Positions 7,122 to 15,263 of a stretch of DNA of 19,226 bases are shown piece by piece. The translations under genes were made by a program, and so were the position numbers. The stretch is from CAYLZN01 sp964387935. Lineage in GTDB: Bacteria; Acidobacteriota; Vicinamibacteria; Vicinamibacterales; JAFNAJ01. The notes beneath the pieces are model-generated. The model worked only from the letters and a program-made list of their open reading frames with translations, was not told the origin of the DNA and searched no databases. The DNA lies in contig CAYLZN010000081.1 in the NCBI GenBank assembly GCA_964387935.1, forward strand, positions 1 to 19,226, read 5' to 3'. Numbering within the stretch: position 1 is the stretch's first letter; each line of letters starts with the position of its first letter.

Positions 7122-9518
7122 ATGGCCGCTCGGTGGTGGTGGAGATCGCACAATTTGCGAAAAGGACTCCCGACCCCATTTTTCCTCCTGCTCGCAGGGG
7201 CGGCCGTCGCCGCACCCACCTCCGGCATCCACAGCGGCAGGGACCGCCAGCTCGTCATCGCCCCACCCCGCGTCGACGATGCCCCGGTCATCGATGGCAG
7301 GCTCGACGAGCCGGTGTGGCAGCGCGCTGCCGTGCTCACCGGCTTTTCGAGATATCGCCCCGTGGACGACGCGCCCGCAGACCTGCGCACGGAGGTCCTC
7401 GTGTGGTACGCGCCCACGGCGATCTACTTCGGCGTGCGCGCCGAGGCGCCGCCAGGCAGCGTGCGCGCGACCCTCGCCGACCGTGACCGCCTCGACACCG
7501 ACGACCAGATCGTTTTCTTCCTCAGCACGTTCAACGACAGCCGCCAGGCGTTCGTGTTCGCCGTCAACCCCCTGGGCGTGCAGGCGGACGGGGCCCTGGT
7601 CGAAGGCACGGTGTCGCAGGGCGGTGGGTTCGGCGGCCTCACGAGCGGCCGCGAGGCGCCCGACCTGAGCCCGGATTTCGTCTTCCAGTCCCGCGGCTGC
7701 CTGACCGACACGGGCTTCGAGATCGAGGTCCGGATTCCCTTCAAGAGCCTGCGCTACCAGGCGTCGGACACCCAGGACTGGGGCTTCAACGTCACCCGCG
7801 TCCTCGCCGGAGAGGGACGCGAGGACTCCTGGGCGCCCGCGCGCCGCGACGAGGCGTCGTTCCTCGCTCAGTCGGGGACCCTGCGCGCGTTGACCGACCT
7901 CCGACGGGGTCTCGTGCTGGACCTGAATCCCTTCGTCACCGCGCGCGCGGACGGTCGCAACGTCGAACGCGACTGGCAGTACGACGCGGACTCGCCCGAG
8001 GTGGGCATCAACGTGCGCTGGGGCCTCACCGCCAACCTCACGCTCAATGGCACGGTGAACCCCGACTTCTCGCAGGTGGAATCGGACGCAGGGCAGTTCC
8101 AGTTCGACCCGCGCCAGGCGGTGTTCTTCCCGGAAAAGCGCCCGTTCTTCCTCGACGCCATCGAGCAGTTCTCGACGCCCAACAACCTGATCTACACCCG
8201 CCGCATCGTCGAACCCGAAGGCGCCGTGAAGCTGACCGGCAAGGTCACGCCGACGACGAGCCTGGCCGTGCTGTCGGCGGTCGATGACGAGGTATTCTCG
8301 CGATCGCACGAGGACCACCCGATCTTCACCATCGCACGCCTGCAGCAGGATGTGGGGCAGCAGTCGAAGCTCGGGCTGGTCTACACGGACCGTGTGGCCG
8401 GCCCGGATTCGAACCGGGTCGCGGGAGTCGACACACGGCTCGTGTTCGCGGACATCTACGCCCTCCAGGCACAGGGCGCCGTCAGCCACAACGACGTGGC
8501 CGGCGTGACGACCACAGCCCCGCTGTGGCAGGTGACGGCGACGCGCACCGGCCGGCGCTACGGGTTCCGCTACCTGGCGCGAGGCGTGGACGAGGCCTTC
8601 CGGGCCGCAGCCGGGTTCATCAGCCGCGCCGGCGTGGCGCAGGTGGCGCTCACCAACCAGGCGATCTTCCCCGGTGCTCCGAACGCCCGGGTCGAGCGCT
8701 TCACGAGCGACATCGTCCTGGACGGGACCTGGAAGTACGACGACTTCACCGCCGGGCGCAGCGCGCAGGACCGCAAGCTGCACTGGAACAACAACGTGAC
8801 GCTGCGCGGGGGGTGGCGCGTCGGCGGCTCGGTGCTCGTCGAGACGTTCGGCTTCGACGAGGACCTGTACGAGGACTACGCGCTCATCGACACCGTGGAC
8901 GGGCAGCCGGTCCTGCGCCCGTTCGTCGGTACGCCGCGGCTCTCGAACCTCGACTACGTCGTGTCCTGGGACACGCCGCAGCGCGCCGGGGTGACGCTCG
9001 ACGGCTTCGTGCTGTGGGGCAAGGACGAGAACTTCTACGAGTGGGCGTCGGCCGACATCATGTTCGTGAGCCTCGGCGCCTTGTGGCGGCCGACCGAACG
9101 GCTGCGCGCCGATGCCCGTTACCAGCTGCAGTCCTACCAGCGGCGCACGGACCAGTCCTACGTCGGCATCCGCCGAATTCCACGGGTCAAGGTGGAATAC
9201 CAGGTGACCCGCGCCATCTTCGTGCGGGTCGTCGGTGAGTACGACGGGCAGTTCGTGGACGACCTGCGCGACGACTCCCGGACGAACCTGCCGATCGCGA
9301 TTCGCAACGCGGCGACCGGCGAGTACGAGCGGGCGCTGCGGACGGAGTCCAGACTGCTGCGCCTCGACGCGCTGTTTTCCTACCAGCCGACGCCGGGTAC
9401 CGTGGTGTTCCTCGGGTACGGCAACGCCCTGGCGGCGCGGCAGGACCCGACGACCGATCGCCTCGAGCGGATCAGGGACGGGTTCTTCCTGAAAGTCAGC
9501 TACTTGTTCAGGCTCTGA
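7122..9518 (+). CDS. CBM9-like/DUF5916 outer-membrane beta-barrel protein
   Basis: About 798 residues. A signal peptide (RKGLPTPFFLLLAGAAVAAP, about residues 13-32) is followed by a carbohydrate-binding-family-9-like domain beginning at VIDGRLDEPVWQRA (about residue 56) and including VWYAPTAIYFGVRAEAP and FEIEVRIPFKSLRY. The rest matches DUF5916, predicted as an outer-membrane barrel: NPDFSQVESDAGQ, FFPEKRPFFLDAIEQF and IYTRRI are its most recognisable motifs. The chain alternates polar and hydrophobic residues and ends YLFRL, an aromatic or hydrophobic terminus typical of barrels. The substrate is unknown. The start could be the ATG at 7122 or a TTG at 7155, which has GGAG upstream and gives a shorter, cleaner signal peptide. 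Its stop codon overlaps the ribosome binding site of the next gene, so it heads a three-gene operon. Confidence 0.87.
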   Translation: MAARWWWRSHNLRKGLPTPFFLLLAGAAVAAPTSGIHSGRDRQLVIAPPRVDDAPVIDGRLDEPVWQRAAVLTGFSRYRPVDDAPADLRTEVLVWYAPTAIYFGVRAEAPPGSVRATLADRDRLDTDDQIVFFLSTFNDSRQAFVFAVNPLGVQADGALVEGTVSQGGGFGGLTSGREAPDLSPDFVFQSRGCLTDTGFEIEVRIPFKSLRYQASDTQDWGFNVTRVLAGEGREDSWAPARRDEASFLAQSGTLRALTDLRRGLVLDLNPFVTARADGRNVERDWQYDADSPEVGINVRWGLTANLTLNGTVNPDFSQVESDAGQFQFDPRQAVFFPEKRPFFLDAIEQFSTPNNLIYTRRIVEPEGAVKLTGKVTPTTSLAVLSAVDDEVFSRSHEDHPIFTIARLQQDVGQQSKLGLVYTDRVAGPDSNRVAGVDTRLVFADIYALQAQGAVSHNDVAGVTTTAPLWQVTATRTGRRYGFRYLARGVDEAFRAAAGFISRAGVAQVALTNQAIFPGAPNARVERFTSDIVLDGTWKYDDFTAGRSAQDRKLHWNNNVTLRGGWRVGGSVLVETFGFDEDLYEDYALIDTVDGQPVLRPFVGTPRLSNLDYVVSWDTPQRAGVTLDGFVLWGKDENFYEWASADIMFVSLGALWRPTERLRADARYQLQSYQRRTDQSYVGIRRIPRVKVEYQVTRAIFVRVVGEYDGQFVDDLRDDSRTNLPIAIRNAATGEYERALRTESRLLRLDALFSYQPTPGTVVFLGYGNALAARQDPTTDRLERIRDGFFLKVSYLFRL

Positions 9519-9526
9519 GGTCCACG

Positions 9527-10159
9527 ATGTCCATTCCGCTGCTGATCCTCGGTGACGGCACGTACGCGCAGGAGACCCTCGACATCGCCGAGGCCGCCGG
9601 CGGCTTCGAGCCGCTCGGCTTCGTCAACAGTCTGGACCGCCGGCAGTGCGGGCGTCGGCTCGAGGGCCTGCCCGTCTACTGGGTCGACGACCTCCCCGTG
9701 GCCCCGGCCGCCTGCGAGCTGGTCGCCGGCATCGTCAGTCCCCAGCGGCTCGTCCTCATCGACCTCATGGACGCGCGTGGTTTCCGTTTCGCGCGCGTCT
9801 GCCACCCCTCCGCGCAGATCTCGCGCCGGGCGCGCGTGGCGCCGGGCTGCATCGTCGGCGCCGGTGCGGTCGTCGCGACGCACGCGGAACTCGAGCCGCA
9901 CGTCATCGTCAACCGCGGTGCCCTCGTCGGCCACCACAACCGGATCGGGCGCGGCGCGTCGATTGGACCGGGCGCGGTGCTGTCGGGCGCGGTCGTGGTC
10001 GGCGCGCGCGCCTTCCTGGGCGCCGGAGCCGTCATCCGCCACGACGTCGACATCGGGCCCGACGCGACCGTCGGCGCCGGCGCCGTCGTCCTGAAGCCGG
10101 TCGCGGCGGGCACCACCGTCGTCGGGAATCCGGCCCGTGTGCTGCCGCGCAATGCCTAG
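9527..10159 (+). CDS. PglD/NeuD-like hexapeptide-repeat sugar acyltransferase
   Basis: A 210-residue acyltransferase of the PglD/NeuD family, which acetylates amino groups or hydroxyls of nucleotide sugars or sialic acids using acetyl-CoA. The N-terminal third is a small Rossmann-like domain with LLILGDGTYAQETLDIAE (residues 5-22, a G-x-G turn at 9-11) and LGFVNS. From about residue 93 the left-handed beta-helix repeats follow (HPSAQISRRARVAPGCIVGA and later turns). VGHHNRIG (residues 134-141) contains the histidine (H136) that corresponds to the catalytic base of PglD. The protein ends with the usual VVGNPARVLP. The ATG at 9527 has GAGG 6 nt upstream, overlapping the previous stop codon. The coding end overlaps the next start by 8 nt. 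The context points to a modified sugar for a surface glycan. Confidence 0.9.
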   Translation: MSIPLLILGDGTYAQETLDIAEAAGGFEPLGFVNSLDRRQCGRRLEGLPVYWVDDLPVAPAACELVAGIVSPQRLVLIDLMDARGFRFARVCHPSAQISRRARVAPGCIVGAGAVVATHAELEPHVIVNRGALVGHHNRIGRGASIGPGAVLSGAVVVGARAFLGAGAVIRHDVDIGPDATVGAGAVVLKPVAAGTTVVGNPARVLPRNA

Positions 10160-11426
10160 GAGCCCCCGGCTGCTCCTGGTTGGGCCGGTGCGTCCGCCGG
10201 GATTCGTCGGGGGCATCGAGACAGCCGCCATTCAGATTGCGCGGGAGCTCTCGCGGCGCGGCTGGGACGTGACATCGTGGGCCGACATCGCGCCACGGCA
10301 GGCGTCCGGTGCACCAGGCTCGCGCGGGGAAACGCCAACGGGTCGATCGCTGGCCCTGCGCGTGGCGAACGCCTGGCCGCGGCTGCACACCGCCGATAGC
10401 GCCCGGGCCGTCGCCCTGCGGCGGGCCGCCTCTCTCGTCGTCGGGCGCGCGTCCCTGTTCGAGAGCGCCAACGCGCAGCTCGTCGCCCTCGAGCGCGCGC
10501 TCACGGCGACACCGGCGTTCGACGCCGTGATGACGCTGCCCGACTTCGATACGGTGCCCGGCGCGGCCGCCCTCGCCCAGGCCAGGCACCCCGCCGCACT
10601 GCCGTACGCCGCCGGCTTCATTGCCGACGATCGGTGGTCACCGGTCCACTGGACCCTGGCGCGCGTCGTCGCCCGGGCGCGGCTCGGAGGACGGGCCCAC
10701 CCGTTCTTCTATCGCCCGCTCGATCCGTCAACTGTTCGCCTCGCGTGCTTCGCGTCTGCACGCTGGCAGGAGCGTGCCCTCGCGCGAGGATTCCGTCCCG
10801 ACGCGACTCGCGTCGTTCCGCTGGGCGTCGAGGTCCCCGCGACGCTGCCCGAGCGGCCTGCTCCTGGCCGGCGCCTGCTGTGGGTCGGGCGCCTCGTGCC
10901 CGAGAAAGGGCTGCACCTGTTCGTGGACGCCCTGCGCGCGCTGCGGGCGGACCTGCCCGATGTGACGCTCACCGCCGTCGCCGGTCAAGGCCACGAGGGC
11001 TATCGTCGCGAGCTGGCCCGGGCGATCGAAGCCGCGGGCGCCGCGGATGCGGTGACGCTGGCAGACCCCGTGCCACTGGAACGGCTGCGGGACTTGTTCC
11101 TGTCGCACGATGTGCTGTGCTTCTACTCGGTCAACGCGGAGCCCGTCGCGCTCGTCGTCATCGAAGCCATGGCGGCAGGTATTCCCGTTGTCGCGTCCCG
11201 TCCGCTGGTGACGGGCTCGCTTCTGCGCGATGGCGAGACCTGCCTGTGCTTCACGGCTGGCGATCGGGTCATGACGGCGTCCCAGTTGCAGCGTGCGCTC
11301 ACCGACCGGGCCTTCACCGAGCGCCTGCGCACGGCGGCATTCGACACCGTGCGCGACCGCTACTCGCTGCACGTGACGGGTGAGGGCCTCGACCGCGCAC
11401 TCCGCGACCTGCCGGGCAGGCCCTGA
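10152..11426 (+). CDS. Glycosyltransferase family 4 (GT-B fold)
   Basis: A 424-residue cytoplasmic or membrane-associated GT-B enzyme. The N-terminal lobe opens with LLLVGPVRPPGFVGGIETAA (residues 7-26), the glycine-rich acceptor loop. The C-terminal lobe has RRLLWVGRLVPEKGLHLFVD (about 240-259) and the donor-binding E-x7-E motif AEPVALVVIEAMAAGIPVVA (E330, E338). These are hallmarks of GT4 retaining glycosyltransferases that use nucleotide-sugar donors. I chose the ATG at 10152, whose ATGCCTAG overlaps the stop of the acyltransferase gene, a sign of translational coupling; a GTG at 10137 is the only other nearby start. Coupling with the acyltransferase suggests both act on one glycan, possibly with the transferase using the acylated sugar as donor. 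Donor and acceptor cannot be read from the sequence. Confidence 0.9.
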   Translation: MPRSPRLLLVGPVRPPGFVGGIETAAIQIARELSRRGWDVTSWADIAPRQASGAPGSRGETPTGRSLALRVANAWPRLHTADSARAVALRRAASLVVGRASLFESANAQLVALERALTATPAFDAVMTLPDFDTVPGAAALAQARHPAALPYAAGFIADDRWSPVHWTLARVVARARLGGRAHPFFYRPLDPSTVRLACFASARWQERALARGFRPDATRVVPLGVEVPATLPERPAPGRRLLWVGRLVPEKGLHLFVDALRALRADLPDVTLTAVAGQGHEGYRRELARAIEAAGAADAVTLADPVPLERLRDLFLSHDVLCFYSVNAEPVALVVIEAMAAGIPVVASRPLVTGSLLRDGETCLCFTAGDRVMTASQLQRALTDRAFTERLRTAAFDTVRDRYSLHVTGEGLDRALRDLPGRP

Positions 11427-11477
11427 TCGACGACGCCGGGAAACGCGGCGCGCGCCGCTGGCCGCACGCCGGCAGCC

Positions 11478-11493
11478 GCAAGCCACAAGCCGG
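11478..11493. repeat. Short heptamer repeat GCAAGCC-ACAAGCC-GG
   Basis: Two imperfect copies of GCAAGCC followed by GG, in the 77-nt gap between the converging GT4 and PEP-CTERM genes. It matches 15 of 16 bases of the repeat found at 17363-17378 in another intergenic gap. Confidence 0.5.
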
Positions 11494-11503
11494 ATTGAAT
11501 TGG

Positions 11504-12304
11504 CTACGGCTTCGCCCGCAGGCGCCGGTAGCCCACCAGGGCGCCAGAGACGAGCAGCAGCAGGCTCGACGGCTCCGGCGTGGGAATCGCGGTAACGGGC
11601 GCCGCCCGGTCGTAGGTCAGCGTGGCGCGCACGTCCAGCGCCGACGGGTTCCCCCACGCGTGCGGCGTCACGCCCGCCCCGACCCACGACGTTCCGGTGT
11701 TGTTCACCCAGAACCGGAGGACGTTGGTCCCGCCCACGTTGAACAGCGCCTGCGTGCTGATGGTCGGGCTGTTGGCAAACGTCGAGTTGAAGGTGACGCT
11801 GGACAGCGTCGGCTGCGAGCCCAGACCGACCATCTGGCCCACGCCGCCCGAGCCGCCCCAGTAGCCGATGACCGAGCCGTTGAACATCATCTGGAGGCGA
11901 TCGTCGGCACCCTGCCGGGTGAACGCCAGGGAGATGTTGAGCGCGTCGCTCGGCAGCGAGAACGCGATGTAGTAGAACTCCACGCCCGTGTAGGCCGGGG
12001 TCCCTGCCGGGACGTCGGGGCCGTAGTTCGTGTTGCTCGTCGCATCGCCGGAGCCCATGTTCGTGGAGTGGTACAGGCCCAGCCCGGCCCAGGTGCTGAC
12101 GTACGCGCGGTAGCGCAGGTCCGAGTAGTTGCCCGTGTAGTTCCACGTGAGGTCGGTGCCGGTCGTGTGGGCGCTGCCCGCCGACAGCGAGGGCTGCGCG
12201 AAGGTGCCGCTGCTGAGGACGATCGAGTCGGCCCGTGCGGTGGCACTCTGGAGGAGCACGAGCGCCAGGGTGAGCGAGGCGAGACATCTGACGGTTCGAC
12301 CCAC
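11504..12304 (-). CDS. PEP-CTERM sorting-domain surface protein
   Basis: A 266-residue exported protein with a signal peptide (CLASLTLALVLLQSATARA, cut at about residue 25). Its C-terminal PEP-CTERM tag is IPTPEPSS (residues 240-247), a hydrophobic stretch LLLLVSGALVG, and a basic end YRRLRAKP. Such tags are recognised by exosortase for membrane cleavage and surface delivery and occur in exopolysaccharide producers. The mature part is rich in Gly, Ser, Thr, Asn and aromatic residues, as expected of a secreted beta-sandwich; I do not recognise its fold. The GTG start at 12304 is well supported by AAGGAGGT at 12309-12316, 4 nt upstream. It converges with the GT4 gene and diverges from the broken GT-C gene. 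No exosortase lies in the window. A sigma-54-type promoter sits about 100 nt upstream. Confidence 0.9.
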   Translation of the reverse strand: MGRTVRCLASLTLALVLLQSATARADSIVLSSGTFAQPSLSAGSAHTTGTDLTWNYTGNYSDLRYRAYVSTWAGLGLYHSTNMGSGDATSNTNYGPDVPAGTPAYTGVEFYYIAFSLPSDALNISLAFTRQGADDRLQMMFNGSVIGYWGGSGGVGQMVGLGSQPTLSSVTFNSTFANSPTISTQALFNVGGTNVLRFWVNNTGTSWVGAGVTPHAWGNPSALDVRATLTYDRAAPVTAIPTPEPSSLLLLVSGALVGYRRLRAKP

Positions 12305-12308
12305 GTGG

Positions 12309-12316
12309 ACCTCCTT
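12309..12316 (-). promoter_or_regulatory. Strong ribosome binding site of the PEP-CTERM gene
   Basis: AAGGAGGT on the minus strand is a perfect anti-16S match, 4 nt before the GTG. It fixes that non-ATG start and predicts strong translation. Confidence 0.8.
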
Positions 12317-12403
12317 GCGGCGGGCCCGAAGCGGCGAAGCCGTCTGTCGGGTCGAGACCGCTGGGCGCGAGGCACCCTGCTGAAGTGGACTGGCGGGAAT
12401 GTC

Positions 12404-12419
12404 AGCCAGAAGCGTGCCA
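12404..12419 (-). promoter_or_regulatory. Sigma-54 (RpoN) -24/-12 promoter for the PEP-CTERM gene
   Basis: The minus strand reads TGGCACG-CTTC-TGGCT. The sigma-54 consensus is TGGCACG-N4-TTGCW, so only one defined position differs, and the invariant GG and GC are correctly spaced. Transcription would start near 12393, leaving a leader of about 90 nt. PEP-CTERM genes in several bacteria are known to be controlled by RpoN with the PrsK/PrsR two-component system, which makes the match more credible. Confidence 0.65.
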
Positions 12420-12557
12420 GGCGGAGGGGAACGGGGGCGTCGGGATTCACGCGTTTCGATCTGCGGTTTTTGGTCTGCGGGCGAAAAAGGGAGACTTTTG
12501 TCGGCAGAAAGCTGAAGGGGCCCCGCACGCCGCCGAACGCCCTGGGTCTGCAGGCCC

Positions 12558-12563
12558 TACAAT
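12558..12563 (+). promoter_or_regulatory. Possible -10 box (TACAAT) for the GT-C remnant
   Basis: TACAAT lies 84 nt before the GTG at 12648 in an otherwise GC-rich stretch. No convincing -35 hexamer lies 17 nt upstream, so the call is tentative. Confidence 0.3.
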
Positions 12564-12647
12564 ACTCGGCCTTGACTGGATTGAACGGCGGGCGACCGCG
12601 GTGCTGGCTGCGCGCCGCGCGCCGCAACCCGGCAGCCGGTTATCCGA

Positions 12648-13603
12648 GTGAGAGGAGCCTTGCGGTCGCTGGCTCGCCTGTTCGCCGTGTTCTTCGCCTA
12701 CGCCGCCCTGGCGGCCTGGTGGACGTATCCCCTGGTGACGTCGCTCGCCGCGTCGGTGCCGGACGACCTCGGCGATGCGGTGCTGAACACGTGGATCATG
12801 TGGTGGAACGCGCACCAGCGCCCGCTGACCGCGGTCTGGTGGGATGCGCCGATCTTCTACCCGGCGCGCGGGGCGATCGCGTTCTCGGAGCACCTGCTCG
12901 CGCTGGCGCCTTTCACAACCGTGGTGCAATGGCTCGGCGGAACGCCGCTCCTCGCGCACAACCTGACGCTGCTGCTGGCCTTCCCCCTGTGCGCCGTCAC
13001 GGCCTACGCCCTGGTGCACGCGCTGAACCGGCGGCGCGACGCGGCACTGGTGAGCGGGACGGCCTTCGGCTTCTCGCCGTACTGGGTGGCCCACCTGCCG
13101 CAGGTCCAGTTGCTCGCGGCCTTCGGCATGCCGATCGCGCTGCTCGCCCTGCACCGCTACGCGGAGTCCGGCAGGCGGCGATGGCTGGCCGCGAGGCGTT
13201 CACGGGCCCGCTCATCGATGGCAACGTGGACACGGCCTGGAGCACGGAAGCCCCGCAGGACGGTTCGGAAGAGGTGATCGCAGACCTGGGGCACGCCGCG
13301 CCGGTGGTCGGTGTGCGCCTGTGGCTGGGCCGCCTCGTGACGCATGCCCCGAGGGCGCTCGAGATCGACGTCTCGACGGAGGGGCGCACCTGGATGTCCG
13401 CCTGGCAGGGAGCGACGGCGCCCCTGATCTATCGCGGCGCCCTGATCGATCAGCGCCGCGTGCCGCTCACGATCGACATCCCCGCGCAGACCGCGCGCTT
13501 CCTGAGGCTTCGGCAGGTGGGTCGGACGAGCGACCCGCCGTGGACGATGGGAGAGGTGGAAGTGCTGGGGCCGGCGCCGGGGGCAGGGCCACGAGCCCCC
13601 TGA
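12648..13603 (+). pseudogene. GT-C membrane glycosyltransferase with C-terminal discoidin domain, internally deleted and frameshifted
   Basis: Two parts of one gene appear in different frames. Frame A runs from the GTG at 12648 and gives about 180 residues of a polytopic membrane protein: LFAVFFAYAALAAWW, then GDAVLNTWIMWWNAHQ (a GT-C first-loop motif), IFYPARGAIAFSEHLLALAP and several membrane spans to LALHRYAESGRRRWLAA. It then degenerates to basic nonsense and stops at 13277. Frame B is open from about 13181 to 13603 and encodes a discoidin (F5/8 type C) domain: PLIDGNVDTAWSTEAPQDG, VIADLGHAAPVVGVRLWLG, a central RALEIDVSTEGRTW, and ARFLRLRQVG at the end. I recall Acidobacteria proteins with a long GT-C region followed by exactly this C-terminal domain. 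The middle, several hundred residues, is missing, and the junction near 13170-13195 is out of frame. An assembly error is the alternative. Confidence 0.65.
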
Positions 13604-13618
13604 CGACGCGCAGGACTT

Positions 13619-15232
13619 TCATGGGAAGCGCTCGCGAGGGATGGTTGGCACGACACGAGTGTCGATGGTCACACCGCCACGGGCGCGATCCCGATCGCGC
13701 ACGTCGTAGACACGCACGATGGGCGAGGCCTCGGTCTCGGCCATCGGCGGCCAGTCGAGATCGCCCCAGGCGGACGTCCCGGCGAACAGTTCGCGAAAAC
13801 GGTCCTCCTCCCAGGATTCCAGGAGCAGGAACGGTCTGAAGCCTGCCGCCGTGAGTCCTGTCAGCACGGGGTCGAGCTGTGCCGGTTCGATCAGGTCGTA
13901 GCGCAGCGTCAGCCGTCCGGAGTAGTACCGCGCGCTGCCGCTGTGCTGCATGGCAAGGACAATCGCGTCGGGGGGAAGCGACGTGGCGACGAAGCGGCCC
14001 ATCGTCACGTAGCGCTGCTCATCGGCAGCCCACCGAAGTACGCCGTCGCGCGCCACGAAGATCCAGCCGTGGGCCGTCAAGCCCGCGACGATCGCGACCG
14101 TGCCCGCCCAGCCCCATGCGCGTGGGAGCCTGGAGGACACGAGCGCCAGCGTCGCGGCGACGAGCGCGAGCATCGCCGGATAGGCGGGCAGCAGGAATCG
14201 CAGGTACGTCCAGTGCTCGAACTCGAGGTATGGCAGGTAGACGGCGACGGTGGCAGCGACGAAGGCGAGGTACAGCCAGGCTGTCGCGGTGCCCAGCATC
14301 AAGGGCGCCATGATCGCGACGAGCACGAGCGGTGACTGCGACGTCACCAGCCACGGCAGGTACCGCCGCAGGTTGGGGACCATGTGCTCGATCGCGTAGA
14401 TGTCGTCGAGCCGGCCGTACCCGGACTCGAGGGGCGACCCGTAGAGGTGCGCGTTGATCAGCGCGACGGCGAGGGGACCTGCGGCCGCAGTGACGGCGAA
14501 CACCCATGGGGTCAGGTCTTTACTTTTAGCATTGGCGACCACCCGCTGTAGGAGCGGCAGCGCGACTACAAGGCCGAGGGGTGCGAGGTTTGGTCGCGTG
14601 AGGATCGCCAGTGACGTGGCGGTGCCCGACAACGCTCCCCATCCCCACCCGTGTCCGGCAGTCGCTGCGACCAGCGCCAGCGTCCACCACGCCGCGGCCG
14701 GCAGGTCGCTCATCGGCCGCAGCGCTCCGGCGATGAAGGCGGGGCTCGCGAGCAGCAGCAGGGCCGCCACCAATCCGGCCCGCGGACCTGCGAGCCGCCG
14801 ACCCGCTACGAACGCGAGCCACACGGTGAGCGCGGCCAGCACGGGGACGACCAGGAAGACGGCCCGCGGACCCGCGGTGACCCTTGCCAGGGCCATGAGC
14901 ATGGGCAGTCCCGCCGGGTAGGTCGGGACGATGCCGCCGGGGAGCCCGACGCGGCGGGCTGGGCGATAGCCGAGCGGCGCGACCATCTCGTCGGTCACGA
15001 GCCCTGGCAACTGCAGGACGGCGGGCTGCGCCACCCTCAGCGTGCGCTGCGCCCACAGGTCGGCCTGGCTCACGTAGCCATACGCGTCCGCGCCGGCTGC
15101 GGCGAAGACGCCGAAGCGCACGGCGAGGCCGCCGGCGAGCAGGGCGAGCGCGAACGCCGTGGCGGGTGCGAGCCAGGAGGGGAGTCGTGAGTGAGCCACG
15201 AGCCGGCCGGCCCAGAGTCTATCGTGTATCAT
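13619..15232 (-). CDS. GT-C fold membrane glycosyltransferase (ArnT/PMT-like)
   Basis: About 537 residues and roughly ten hydrophobic segments, followed by a soluble C-terminal part of about 130 residues. After the first membrane helix (WLAPATAFALALLAGGLAV) comes AAGADAYGYVSQADLWA (about residues 45-61), whose aspartate occupies the place of the catalytic acid in the first periplasmic loop of GT-C enzymes. PTYPAGLPMLMALA (about 103-116), RPMSDLPAAAWW and ILTRPNLAPL are further family features. Such enzymes transfer sugars from polyprenyl-phosphate donors on the periplasmic face. The ATG at 15232 has no good ribosome binding site, and a GTG at 15199 is an alternative. The reading frame extends upstream only as antisense of the next gene. 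It converges with the discoidin remnant, leaving 15 nt, and diverges from the AAR-like gene. Confidence 0.83.
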   Translation of the reverse strand: MIHDRLWAGRLVAHSRLPSWLAPATAFALALLAGGLAVRFGVFAAAGADAYGYVSQADLWAQRTLRVAQPAVLQLPGLVTDEMVAPLGYRPARRVGLPGGIVPTYPAGLPMLMALARVTAGPRAVFLVVPVLAALTVWLAFVAGRRLAGPRAGLVAALLLLASPAFIAGALRPMSDLPAAAWWTLALVAATAGHGWGWGALSGTATSLAILTRPNLAPLGLVVALPLLQRVVANAKSKDLTPWVFAVTAAAGPLAVALINAHLYGSPLESGYGRLDDIYAIEHMVPNLRRYLPWLVTSQSPLVLVAIMAPLMLGTATAWLYLAFVAATVAVYLPYLEFEHWTYLRFLLPAYPAMLALVAATLALVSSRLPRAWGWAGTVAIVAGLTAHGWIFVARDGVLRWAADEQRYVTMGRFVATSLPPDAIVLAMQHSGSARYYSGRLTLRYDLIEPAQLDPVLTGLTAAGFRPFLLLESWEEDRFRELFAGTSAWGDLDWPPMAETEASPIVRVYDVRDRDRARGGVTIDTRVVPTIPRERFP

Positions 15233-15252
15233 GCCGCACCAGCGCGGACCGC

Positions 15253-15258
15253 AAGAGG
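15253..15258 (+). promoter_or_regulatory. Ribosome binding site deciding the start of the AAR-like gene
   Basis: AAGAGG lies 5 nt before the ATG at 15264. An in-frame ATG at 15231 would add 11 residues but has no such site, and homologues I recall also start with the MKR-V-S-x-S-L-G sequence. Confidence 0.7.
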
Positions 15259-15263
15259 CCAGC

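Larger units (their letters stand above)
12305..12647. other. Divergent regulatory region
   Basis: This 343-nt gap lies between two divergent genes. It has no plausible gene. It holds the sigma-54 element (12404-12419), a TCTGCGG direct repeat (12460-12466 and 12474-12480) and a TACAAT -10-like box (12558-12563) facing the other way. An AT-richer patch runs from about 12455 to 12515. Confidence 0.6.

Noticed and set aside
7077..8783. Minus-strand open frame of about 568 codons opposite the barrel gene
   Set aside because: Same composition artefact; the + strand encodes the conserved DUF5916 protein.
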